From Gracilaria domingensis (taxonomy: Eukaryota > Rhodophyta > Florideophyceae > Gracilariales > Gracilariaceae): a stretch of DNA of 64,000 nt. This document shows, piece after piece, positions 43,604 to 53,652 of this stretch (the first letter of the stretch is position 1; the number at the start of each line of letters is the position of its first letter). The stretch spans positions 42,479 to 106,478 of the forward strand of contig VCMS01000193.1 in the NCBI GenBank assembly GCA_022539475.1, read 5' to 3'. The notes under the pieces are model-generated. The model did no database searches and was not told where the DNA came from. It worked only from the letters and a program-made list of their open reading frames with translations. A program made the position numbers and the translations under genes.

Positions 43604-43621
43604 TGGTCTCCCGACCTAGAA
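43604..43621 (+). promoter_or_regulatory. E1 primer-binding site
   Basis: TGGTCTCCCGACCTAGAA begins three bases after the LTR and starts with the TGG that pairs with the CCA end of a tRNA. The identical 18-mer follows the LTR of E2. The primer tRNA was not identified. Confidence 0.7.
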
Positions 43622-43763
43622 TCGGCTTTATTGGCCAACAATCGTTGGAGCTGGTTGGTTTGTTTGGAGCCAGATAGTTGGGAATATCCGTTCTTACGTT
43701 TCTCTCATTGTCCGTTTTCGGAAGTTGTTTTGGTTGCCAATTGGCCGACTGTGTCGGTGAAAG

Positions 43764-45771
43764 ATGTCGTCCCGCCGCAGGAGTAGCGCGCCACGTGCCG
43801 CTTCTGTGCCAGGTTCGTCCTGCTTGCCGGCAAGTTTGCCTCCGTTGCCGAAGGACGCACTGGAGGTCCCAGGCAATGGCGACCCGAAACAGGCTTCCCG
43901 GGGCCGCCGTTCCGATAACGGGACCCCACCCACTCGTGGGCCAACTGAAACCGCACCTGCGGCTGATGCCGCCGCAGCGGTTGACGTTATGTCGTCGCGG
44001 TCCGACGAGTATACCCTCCTCGAATTAGAGGCTCAGGTTCGTATCCTGCAGAACTCCCAAGTGGGCCTCATCCGGCATATTACGAAACTCCGGCAACGGC
44101 TCGATGAAGCCGGTGTCCGGGACGTTTCGAGCGACGTCCGTGTTTTACGGTCTGATGTCAACCAGATTATGGAACACCGACAGGTGTCGGCTGGTCTGCA
44201 CGAGCAGGCTGCCGCACGCCTGGACCGCCTGGCTACCCGTCTGGAGACGGTCGAGCAAATCATCGTATCTGATCCTGTTGCGCCGGGAGCCCCGGTTTCT
44301 GAGGGTTCTCAGCACTCGCGCCGTTCCCGGAACCGTCCGGCAAAGAAGAAGGTCAAGGTTGAGTCTGACTCGTCTTCTTCATCCTCCTCTGATGAGGAGG
44401 GCCCCAAAAAGGGATCGTCTACCGACTCTTCGGACTGCGCGGAAGAGCGCTCTCGCTATCGTGCATCCCGTTCGCGGGCTACTGAAGCCACTTCTGGTGT
44501 TGCACGAGGCCGTACGAAAGGACGGAGACACCTCGGATTGAAGGAGTTGAAGCCGACAAACTTACTGTATCGGAAGCTACTATCTTACCGATATTATCGG
44601 CTTGATGACACGACGCCACAGAGGACCCCACGTGGGACTGGCAAAGTGCGAAATCATCTCCGACAAATGGAGCTCACGCTAAAGCCCCACAAGTTCTCTG
44701 GGGAAGATCCCATTCTTGTCTTGGATTTTCTTAGCCGCTTCGTAGCGGAAGCCGATGTACTTCGGATGAGTGAGGCACAGGCCTACATCGCGCTGCCGTA
44801 CTTTTTGACGGGTGTAGCCGAAGATCAATTCAATTCGGTTCGTGGGTCGTCTCGCGCCTCCGAAGGAGGAGTTACGTGCTGGCCGGAAGCGGTACAATAT
44901 CTCCTGCGCTCTTACGCGACAGGCAATGCGATACAAGGTGCTATACTCGCGCTACGAGACACGAAGCAAGGAGCCGAAGAGTCGGAAACCGTTTATTCGA
45001 CCCGCCTCAATAAGGCTTTCCACAGATGTGGCAACGTGTTCTCCGCAGCCGAGCGGTGTACGATGTTTGTTGATGGACTGGACCGATCAATTCGGACGTT
45101 GGTAGCCCATTATCGGGAGCACAAACGGCGGATTACCTATCTGGAACTCGTTCAATTTGCCCAAGCGGAGGGAGATGCAGCTCGAGCACGCACTGGTATC
45201 AAGACGCGCACGCGCCGACTCCTTCATGTAGAAGGCGGAGACTCCTCACTGCCTCACTCGCGAGGTTCTGTTCAAGGGGGTTATGATAACCTGCACCTGT
45301 TATAGGACGATGGTTCAATGCCGAATTCGGAATTGCCGTCGACGACGGAGCAGTCTACAGTGGACGCAGACCCCGCTCTGTACGCCGGACGTCAAGTCCC
45401 GGCATTGCCCGTGCCGAACTCTGGCGGATATCGAAGCCAACGCCCTGGATGGAGGGACCCGTACCCTCCTCGACAGGAGCGCCGGCCGCCCAACGCGGAT
45501 CTTCTTCGTCAATTTTTGGCATACCTGTTACAGGCCAGGGCACATCGCTCCGAATTGCTTAATGCCCATACGGGATATGGCAAAGATAGTGCCCCAGTAT
45601 GAGTCGTTGACGCCGGCCGAGCGGGAACGTGTTCCCGACAAATCGTACCTTCGTGCGAAGGCGGAGACTCAGCCTGCAAACCAGGAAACGGTGCCATCGA
45701 ATGGTGGAACTGTAGCCGCACCTGCGGAATCACAACCTCCGCAGATTGGCGGCGACGCTCAGAAAAACTGA
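43764..45771 (+). pseudogene. gag: E1 gag, one stop and one frameshift
   Basis: ATG at 43764; open for 513 codons to TAG at 45303-45305, then open again in the same frame (DDGSMPNSELPSTTEQS...). The frame changes near 45510-45525, after which the nucleocapsid part reads CYRPGHIAPNC to the TGA at 45769. Seen: basic Ser/Arg-rich N-terminus, a coiled-coil-like segment (about 75-165), a Ser/Lys/Glu-rich middle, and a capsid domain with LKPHKFSGEDPILVLDFLSRF...EAQAYIALPYFL. The knuckle lacks its first Cys: the CX2CX4HX4C of E2 is WHTCYRPGHIAPNC here, with Trp in place of Cys. Gag forms the particle and binds the RNA; this copy cannot make a full one unless stops and frames are bypassed. Confidence 0.8.
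45762..45771 (+). promoter_or_regulatory. Candidate -1 frameshift site, E1 gag/pro
   Basis: GAAAAAC immediately followed by the gag stop TGA. Pro lies in the -1 frame relative to the end of gag and is open through this site. Stem-forming sequence follows (CTCC...GGAG; CCCC...GGGG; AGGC...GCCT, about 45780-45842). E2 has the identical GAAAAACTGA in the same relation. Confidence 0.55.
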
Positions 45772-45809
45772 GCAAGGGAGCCTCCAGCAATGGAGAGGCG
45801 CCCCCAGCG

Positions 45810-47141
45810 ATGGGGTTTAGTGCGCCTGAGGCTGAGAAGCCTCGCTCCCCGGTCATAATCCTTTCGAGGAAACTGGCCACTATAGACGTGGACTCTGAGC
45901 ACCTTGGTGTCTTGCGTCGCCCGTGGATACGGTCTAAGAACAGCCGGTTCCCGGATAGAGTCCTGGTCATGGCGAAACGTAACTACAAAGTTTACGCCGA
46001 CCTGGGTGTTTCCGACCAGTACATGGTTCGGCAGTTGTCCGTGCTCGATACAGGAGCTGGGCCAAATTTCTTGGTTGAATCGATGATTCCGCCGCACTTG
46101 CGGTCTCGCGTTCGTGCGGCGCCGCAGATTGATATAGCGGATGCGAACAATCGTCCACTCTCGACTGTGGGAGTAATAGACCTGCTCGTCAGGCTTGGCC
46201 GCTACGTGGCAAAGCTCGATTTCTTGGTTTGCAAGCAACTCGCTGCGCCGGTTATCCTCGGCTGCGACTTCTGTGACCGCTTCGTCGATGCAATTCGACC
46301 GCGGAAGCGAACCATCGAAATGGAAGATGGGACTACTGTACCGATCGTTCGGCGTCCCCTACGCCGGGCTCTGAAGAAGCAAGTCCCTTTGCCTGCGGCA
46401 CAGAAGCCTACAGCCGATGAACGGAAGTCTACAAAGCTCCGAGTAGCTCGGCCCATTTCCATTCCGCCTGAATCACAGGTCTGGGTTACTGTGACGTCCC
46501 CACAATGTGGCTTACAAACGGTACAACCGTTGCCTGCGTTACAGGAGAAGCATCAGCTTGCCCTCGCTAATGGGATTGTTTTCGTCGAACCCGAGCAGCC
46601 CTTTCAGGTGCTGGTTGCGAACTTCAGCCGTTTTCCTCAACGGTTGGTTAGGAGCCAAGTTATTGGTTCGTTGCTTCCGCACCCTGCGGCTATAGTGCCT
46701 ACTCAGGTTTCTATTGCCGAGGTTCTCGGAATCCTCGAAGCTGAGGAGGGGGAGGCGGAACGGAACAATTCCGAAACGAATACTGGACCGAACAGTTCGT
46801 CGGAAGATGCTACGCCGACTTCGTCGGATGCAAATAACCGCACCCTGTCGAAGGGGGCAATGCCGACCTCGTCGGACAGTAATGATACGGACCTGAGTGC
46901 TGCTGACACGAAGGATAAGGCAGTACAGGAACTGGAGTCTCTGGATCTTGAACATGTCCCAGAGACTCACCGCGATAAATTGTGGCACATGCTTGAGGAG
47001 TTCACGCCCATGTGGGATGGCACACTGGGTAAGATTGGTATTACCGAACATCGGATTGATTTGCTACCGAATACTCGGCCCATTTCGCAACACCCTTACA
47101 GGGCGGGACCGACAGCTCGGCAGGAGGAGAAAGCTCAGTGA
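45810..47141 (+). CDS. pro: E1 protease region (pro) and RT N-terminal edge
   Basis: 443 codons from the first ATG; probably made as a gag-pro fusion, because the frame is open from before the gag stop at 45769. An aspartic protease core is visible: VLDTGAGPNFLV with catalytic D80, flap region, then ILGCDF at 149-154. Retroviral-type proteases act as dimers and cut Gag-Pol. Residues about 190-400 are a Ser/Thr-rich linker (SSEDATPTSSDANN repeats) leading to LEHVPETHRDKLWHMLEEF and HPYRAGPTARQEEKAQ, the usual approach to RT. It stops at TGA 47139-47141, just before the RT fingers. The homologous ORF of E2 starts similarly (PRSPMKILSRK versus PRSPVIILSRK). Confidence 0.8.
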   Translation: MGFSAPEAEKPRSPVIILSRKLATIDVDSEHLGVLRRPWIRSKNSRFPDRVLVMAKRNYKVYADLGVSDQYMVRQLSVLDTGAGPNFLVESMIPPHLRSRVRAAPQIDIADANNRPLSTVGVIDLLVRLGRYVAKLDFLVCKQLAAPVILGCDFCDRFVDAIRPRKRTIEMEDGTTVPIVRRPLRRALKKQVPLPAAQKPTADERKSTKLRVARPISIPPESQVWVTVTSPQCGLQTVQPLPALQEKHQLALANGIVFVEPEQPFQVLVANFSRFPQRLVRSQVIGSLLPHPAAIVPTQVSIAEVLGILEAEEGEAERNNSETNTGPNSSSEDATPTSSDANNRTLSKGAMPTSSDSNDTDLSAADTKDKAVQELESLDLEHVPETHRDKLWHMLEEFTPMWDGTLGKIGITEHRIDLLPNTRPISQHPYRAGPTARQEEKAQ

Positions 47142-50100
47142 GAGATGCTCCGCGCTGGAGTTATCGAGCCGGCTCAGTCCCTGGCATCGCCGTGGTGCTC
47201 GCGCCCAAGCTGATGGGTTTGCGATTTGCATCGATTACGCAGCTAAACGCGGCTACAGTCAGGATGTATATCCTATCCCACGAATGGATGAATGCATCGA
47301 TTCGTTGGGCGACGCGAAAGTGTTCACAACCCTAGATGCGAATTGGGGCTATTGGCAAGTTCCCGTGAGGGCTGAGGATCGTGACAAGACAGCCTTCGTT
47401 TGTCATGAAGGATTGTACCGATTTAATCGGATGCCCTTTGGGTTAACGAACGCGCCAGCCACCTTTCAACGAGCCGTGGATATTTTGCTAGCCCGCTTTA
47501 AGTGGAAGACTTGCCTGGTATACTTGGATGACATCATTGTCTACTCCAGCAACCTGGACCAGCACTTGACCCACGTACGGGATGTGATGCGAGTCCTACG
47601 CGATGCAGGCATTACGCTCAAGCTCAAGAAGTGTGAGTTCTTTACCGAAACCGTCAGGTATCTCGGCCATGTTATCCGTCCAGGACGGCTTTCGATTGAC
47701 GAAGTACGCGTGAAATCCCTCAAAGAGGCTAAGCATCCGAGGACGCAGACGGAACTCCGATCCTTTCTCGGCTTGTGCAATGTGTATCGCCGCTTCATTC
47801 CGAACTTCGCGGATATCGCCGCACCTCTGAACGAGCTTCTTCGCAAAGGACAGCCAGTCGATCTGGAAGAATTCGACGACCGCAAGGTCGCGGCTTTCTC
47901 GTCGCTCGTGGACGCGGTGACATCGCCACCTGTTTTATCCCTGCCTAGGGCTGGTTTGCCATATGCAGTAGATACGGATGCGAGCGACTACCAAGTCGGC
48001 TGTGCCCTATTCCAGACCACCAATGATGGCGAGCGATTGCCAATTGGGTATTGGTCAAGGAGCCTCAACGTTCACGAGAGGAATTACTCGGTATCCGAGA
48101 AGGAGTGCTTGGCGGTTGTCTGGGCGTTACAGACACTGCGGCCCTATCTTATGGGGACCCGCTTCATTGTTCATACCGATCATTCGGCATTACGCTGGCT
48201 ACTCTCTATAGCAGAGCCATATGGCCGCTTGATGCGGTGGAGACTTCGCTTCTCGGAATTCGACTTCGAAATCCGTTACAAGAAAGGACTCCTGAACACT
48301 CAGGCTGATGCACTGTCCCGCTTGGAAACAGCGGCTGAAGCTGCGCCAGTCGATGATCTGGAGATACCGTGCTTCCTCGTGGAAGACGGCTCGAGCGATG
48401 CCGATGAAGAATCGGAAGGATGGGACATCTACGATGCTGTTTTAGCCGTGTCAGACACGCAACCCGAACCGGGCTCTTTCGTACCGATCAAGCCGGAGGA
48501 ACTCATCCGGGAGCAGCACACCGACCGTTTTTGTACGGAGATTCGTAGTCGTCTAAACGGTGGAGCACAGTTGCCTTTCGTCGAGAACGACCAAGGATTT
48601 CTAATCCGAACTGTCGGAAACAGGCCACAGATTGTGGTTCCGCACTCACTTCAGTCACGAGTACTGCATTTGTCGCACTATGCGAAGTTGTCAGCCCACC
48701 CTGGTGGCAGGACGTTGTACTACACCTTACGGAAGGACTTTTACTGGCCAGCAATGGCTTTCGACGCGTATGCCACTGTTCGTGGATGTTCTGACTGCGC
48801 GAAGAACCGCGTCAAGCTCCATAAGTATTCCAATAAGTTGGCACTATTCCCTGCTAGGGCTCCACTGGAGTTTGTGGCGATCGATCTACTCGGCGAGTTT
48901 ATTCGCACCCGGCGGGGAAACCGGTTTTTGCTTGTTATCACCGACCGCTTTTCTAAGCTGGTACGGACTGTGCCTTTAAAGAAGGTTACTGCTAGTGCGG
49001 TCGCCCAAGCTTTCGTTACTCACTGGGTTTTTGTCTACGGACCGCCGATTGACTTACTATCGGATAATGGACCGCAGTTCACGGCTAAGTTCTTTCAGGA
49101 CGTATGCCGCATCTTGCGGATCCAAAACTGGTTTACGACAACATATCATCCCCAGAGTAATGGGCAGGTTGAGCGTTTTAACCGCACGATGCTCAACGCA
49201 TTGCGGACGTTTGTTGCCGAGCATCCGTCGGAATGGGATCAGTACACCGATGCGGTGACTTATGCCTACAATACGCAGGTTCATCGCACGACTCAGATCT
49301 CGCCGTTCAAGTTTGTGCTATCACGCGTCCCACCTTCGGTGGCTATCGAGCCACAGCCAACTTTGGATAAGTTCCCGTCGCTCCGTCTACACAGGGACGC
49401 CTGGAAGGGCTGGCTTAAGAACATTATCCCCACAGTTGGGCAGAATATCGCTAAGGCCCAGGCCGCTTACAAGCGGAATTTCGACGCTAGAGTGCGTAAG
49501 AATGCCCCTCAGATCAGGGAAGGTAGCTTTGCCTTCGTACGGAAGGAGTACTAGAATCCTGAAAAGGAGAAGCGCCACAAGCTTTCTCCTATCGCGGACG
49601 GCCCGTTCGCGGTTATTGCTGTCACCGACACAACGGCTGTCCTTGATATCAAGGGAGAGCACGAGCGTTTGTCGCTAGATCGCGTAACGCCTGCGCCAAA
49701 GCCTGTTTCGCAGGATTCGCTACCGTCATCGTCGGCCCCTACCGCACCCACGGTGGAAACAGCCGTCGGAACGGAAACAGGCGCCGCGGCAGGTACTCGC
49801 ACTCAACCGTCTGTGTTGCCGCATCCGGATCGCGGACTTGCTCATTTGCCTGCTAAGCCGGAATCTGACCGGTCGGCCTCCAATGCCGCACATGTGCACA
49901 CGCGGATAGGGGCCCCTATGGGGATACTCGCCGCCACCCCCGACACTCCCACTGAGGAGGGGGAGGAAGCAGGTCGTTCTTTTTCGTTGTCGCCGTTGTC
50001 GACGGAGTCGCCTTCGCAGGCCTCTGTATCGCACGCAAGTCGTGATGAAGGCACGTCAACGCGCGACACACAGCCGGAGAGCCGGAAAGAAGAGAACGAC

Positions 50101-51291
50101 GCGCAGCTACCGCGGAAGCCTCAAGAAGATGAAGATCACTCTCGCTCCCCACCGCCGTCGCGAACGGAGTTACGCTTGCAGGCCCAAGAACCGGAACACA
50201 GTACCGATGTGGTACGTGATTTGCAGCCGGAAAGCCGGAGAGATCGCACAGTTTCGCGGAGGCCTTCTGGGAAGGACGCCACCTCGGTGACGATTGCAGC
50301 CGGAAGACCGGAAGAAAAGGACGCACCGTTACCACGGAAGGCTGAGGTGGGAGGCACCACTATGGTGAATCGCAAAGCCGGAAGTCCGGAGAAAGAAGAG
50401 TTTGTTCGAAAAAACCGTGCTGTTACGGCAGACCCGACTTCGGGAGATCTTCGTGCAGCACCGAGTGCCAAAGCCGTCAAAAAGACGGAACCAACCACCA
50501 GTGTGGCGAACAGTCAAGCCACAGCAAGTGGGCAGCACTCAAGCACTGACGACGCGTGCACGTCGCGCCAAGTTTTGAGCCCCGTGGGAGATCCGTCTCC
50601 AACCGAGGATTACATTGCGCAAGCCGGGCACGTCCCAGCCACAGACCTGGCGCCGTCTAAAAACGGTTCAAAAAATTCCGAATTTGAATCGGCTCTTGAC
50701 GGCCATGCAAAGGCGCAGGTGTCGCAAACCGCAGCGCGCGGCGAACCGCCGCCACGGCACGTGCCAGAACACCACTCGCTGGCTCACCGCTCTGCGGACC
50801 GTTCACCGTCGCAACGGGAGATTGTGCCGGAACGCCGGAAGCTCGCTATTCGAGAAGACCGAAGCACGGTCACAGCCCAGCAGCATGGGGAGAAGAACCA
50901 GGAATCTGGAAGCATGATGGTCAGGAAAGTACCATGGTCACGAAGACCAAAGCCTGGCGTACAGGATGTACTGCCGTCAGGACGGAAGCCGATCACGAAC
51001 GACGATGCCCACGACGGGAGAACCGACGACTACGCCTCGAAAGAGGATTCTTCAAGCAAGCCGCACACAGAGCGGAGTGTTCTCGATGAGGAATATGTCA
51101 TTGACCGTCTGGTAAGTCACGGCTACGCCCCTGACGGGGAACTACTGTATCGAGTCCGTTGGTACGGCTACGCCTCTTCAGAGGATACGCACGAGCCCAT
51201 TGAGCACTTGCCTCGCTCGAAGGTCTTGCAGTACCACCGTCGCACACGGACACCGATACCGGCTACGCTGGACAAGGCCCAAGTGGGTTGA
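47142..51291 (+). pseudogene. pol: E1 pol: RT, RNase H, integrase, chromodomain
   Basis: The RT N-terminus is split over three frames within 47142-47205 (EMLRAGVIEPAQS, then VVLAPK, then ADGFAICIDY). From 47203 one frame runs to TAG 49552-49554 and continues in frame to TGA at 51291. Seen: RT core (RMPFGLTNAPATFQ; YLDDIIVYSS at 47521 with the two catalytic Asp), RNase H (TDASDYQVGCALF...), integrase zinc finger (HLSHYAKLSAH...CSDC, 48668-48810), DDE residues in AIDLLGEF, LLSDNGPQF and NGQVERFN, GPF motif (ADGPFAVIAV) after the stop, a linker of about 460 codons with PESR/PRKP repeats, and a chromodomain at about 51085-51240 (EEYVIDRLVSHGY...YRVRWYGYASSEDTHEP). The chromodomain would guide integration to chromatin marks. 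Defective as written. Confidence 0.88.
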
Positions 51292-51316
51292 CCACCCACG
51301 TCTCTATTGAGCACAG

Positions 51317-51502
51317 CCGTCTCAGACGGAATATGCCGCCTCATGCGGACAGTATTGCATTACGCAAGAATATGCCGCGTCAAGCGGATACAACTAAGTT
51401 AACTTGAGACCACTTAGCCGCCTCAGGCGGACCAGGCCGCTCTAAGCGGACAGCTTTTTGCTGAACAAACATGCCGCGAAATGCGGAAGCCACTTACAGT
51501 GG
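51317..51502. repeat. Array of nine 13-nt mini-hairpins in E1
   Basis: Nine short inverted repeats, each 13 nt with a 4-5-bp stem and 3-5-nt loop: CCGTCTCAGACGG (51317), CCGCCTCATGCGG (51336), TTGCATTACGCAA (51355), CCGCGTCAAGCGG (51375), CCGCCTCAGGCGG (51418), CCGCTCTAAGCGG (51437), CAGCTTTTTGCTG (51451), CCGCGAAATGCGG (51474), CCACTTACAGTGG (51490). Stems differ in sequence yet stay paired, and the length is constant. A tenth, 12-nt, copy is near 51590 (CCGCTTGTGCGG). It lies between the pol stop and the antisense ORF. Confidence 0.8.
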
Positions 51503-51658
51503 AGAAGAAGATAAAGAAGAAAGAAGCCTAAGAAGAAGGAGAAGAAGCCAGGACACTGGAAGGAAGACTAAGAAGTTTTATCGCTACAGCCGCTTGTGCG
51601 GAAAAGTTACCCCTCTCTTGTGGGCCATTCGCAACAGCCTCAAACGAGGTATTGCCCA

Positions 51659-51673
51659 CTGAGAAGGGGGAGA
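51659..51673 (+). promoter_or_regulatory. Internal polypurine tract copy in E1
   Basis: CTGAGAAGGGGGAGA, identical over 15 nt to the polypurine tract that abuts the 3' LTR (53638-53652). It lies just downstream of the end of the antisense ORF. Confidence 0.65.
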
Positions 51674-51799
51674 GCAAGACGAAGAGTTTGAGCCAAGCCA
51701 GCACGGCTGGAGAAGTTTACCTCTAACTATTGAGTCGCCCCTCATCATCGGGGTCTATCGCGGACTACCGTAGCCCGTCGGGGATCGCGAGCCGGGGAA

Positions 51800-53599
51800 T
51801 TACGCGCCGGACGGTCCAGCACCTGGGGTGCCCCCACTACCGGGAGCCCCGGAGAAGCGCTGTGCCGCTATTGTTTGCAACTCCGACTCGTCGGTCACCG
51901 TATCGGGAACGGCCACTCCCACGCCTCGAAGGATGTCGCGAATGACCGCCGCTCGCGGAGTGAGAGAAGAACTGCCGCCCACGGCGGATGCTACATCCTG
52001 AGCCCACGGGCCGGTCGGAGCTGGAGCCGCTACAGCAAGTGGGTCAACAATCACGACTTCGTCGTCACCTCCCGTAGCTTCGGGCTCCGAGGCAACCCCC
52101 ACTGGGCTCCCCTCATCCATGGGACTTCCTCCCTCTGCAGGGTCATCACCGTCATCGTCGACGTATACGAACCCACGCGGGTGCCCTTCCGGGATATATC
52201 GCTCCTCTCGGCGCCGACCAGCCGCCTCAGCGGGACCAAGTACCTCCCAAATCCATGGGTCAAAGTATACGAAGTCGCCGGCGTTGACGTTCCGTCCGGG
52301 AGAACGGTCCGACTGCCGACGGACCCCGTCGGAAACCTGACTAGCAGGCACCTCATTCCAGTCAATGTGGTCAATGACGTCCACCAACGCGGTGGCTTCG
52401 CGCGCATTACGGACCGAGCCGAGCACTTCGGAGAGATCTAACGCTCGGATCGCTTGCCGGATGAGTTCCGGGATGAACCAAACTCGGTACGAATCATATG
52501 CCTCGATGAGGAGGAAAGCCGCAACGCGGACGGTCCATTCTGTTGCCAGGATGCTCCACAGGCCGCGAGGCGGATCGTTCATGAAGTACGAGCCTATGTA
52601 AGTTAGGCAGGGCGGTAGCTCTACGTGACACCCTCGTGGGACTTCGACCGCAGGCCAGAATGACGGCAGCGGCAGGTATCGCCCAGTATGGGAGTGACGC
52701 GCAATGCGTTCCACCTCCGTACACTGGTACGGCACCAGTACCCCGAAGCGGGAACGCCATTTCCTCTCGAATCGGAGGCCTTCATGAAATTGAGACCGTC
52801 CAGGACGGCGAAGGAACCGGAATTCGGCGCGAAGGATCGGCCGCGCCCACAGGATCAACTCCTGCTGCGGTTGGACGGTGTCCGAATATCGGTCAATTTC
52901 GTCCAACGCGTTGGCTAGATGGTCGCCGTAGCCGACCTCGCCGAAAGTTCGGTAACGTGCCACATCGTACTGGTACTGTGCCGGCACCGGATGTTCGTTC
53001 GGAGCTCGGAAGTGTCGCGCGTACCCAATGCGGGCCATCTCATTGCGAGCGAATTGTCTCGTCTCGTTTCGACCTACAAACAGGCAGCTCGGTATAACCG
53101 CAACGCGGGCGATCCAGTCCCACGAACGGGTAACGTCAGCAGGAAGCCCACCAGGGAGTTGACCGTCGACAGCGTACGAGTCGACGAGCTCTGTATCCCG
53201 AACGGCTTCGGCGTCAAACCAGGGAGCCTGGGCAAAAAGGAAACTGTGCCGGTGCGGATCTCGGATGCGTAACGCGCCTGCGGTAGGCCATCCACCCAGC
53301 GTAGCTGGCATCTCTGCGTTGAACCAATCTCATACGGGCGCGGGACCAGCCTGAGCTGCAGCGTGATCTTGTCCGGAAGAACCCGGCTGGGAGGCAGCCG
53401 CCGACTGCGGGAGAGGTACCGACCGGAACGGCGGGTTGGACACTTGCATGCGTGCCGTCGAGGACGGAGGGCCGTTCGGTGCGTTGGACATCGCGGAAGA
53501 GCTCGAGGTGACGAGATTCGCTACTGACGCCGGAGGTGTTGGTGGCTCCGAACAGTTCTCAGCAGACCCGTCTTGGGAGACTTCCTTATATACCTCCAT
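51800..53599 (-). pseudogene. Antisense accessory ORF in E1 (about 600 codons, one stop)
   Basis: Minus-strand frame from ATG 53599 to a stop at 51800, broken by one TGA at 53330-53332; the part after the break has its own ATG at 53311 and is 503 codons. Composition is that of a real protein: Pro/Ser-rich N-terminus (89 codons before the stop), a central globular region rich in Trp, Tyr, Arg and Phe (HFRAPNEHPVPAQYQYDVARYR, shortened: RHFRAPNE...YQYDVARYRTFGEVGYGD; RPGRSQFHEG; ARHSHTGRYLPLP; TYIGSYFMNDPPRG), and an acidic, disordered C-terminus (VDDDGDDPAEGG). No known domain and no catalytic motif. It sits between pol and the 3' LTR, opposite to all other genes, as accessory antisense ORFs do in some plant Ty3/gypsy lineages. 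A TATATAAGG element overlaps its first codons. Confidence 0.6.
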
Positions 53600-53637
53600 C
53601 GCGAGGCGTATCGAGCCGACGGAGTCGGTGTCTCAGC

Positions 53638-53652
53638 CTGAGAAGGGGGAGA
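53638..53652 (+). promoter_or_regulatory. E1 3' polypurine tract
   Basis: CTGAGAAGGGGGAGA abuts the TG of the 3' LTR, the expected site of plus-strand DNA priming. Confidence 0.85.

Noticed and set aside
51317..51502. CRISPR-like array
   Set aside because: Units are short self-complementary hairpins with varying stems, without constant repeats and spacers, in a eukaryotic retroelement.
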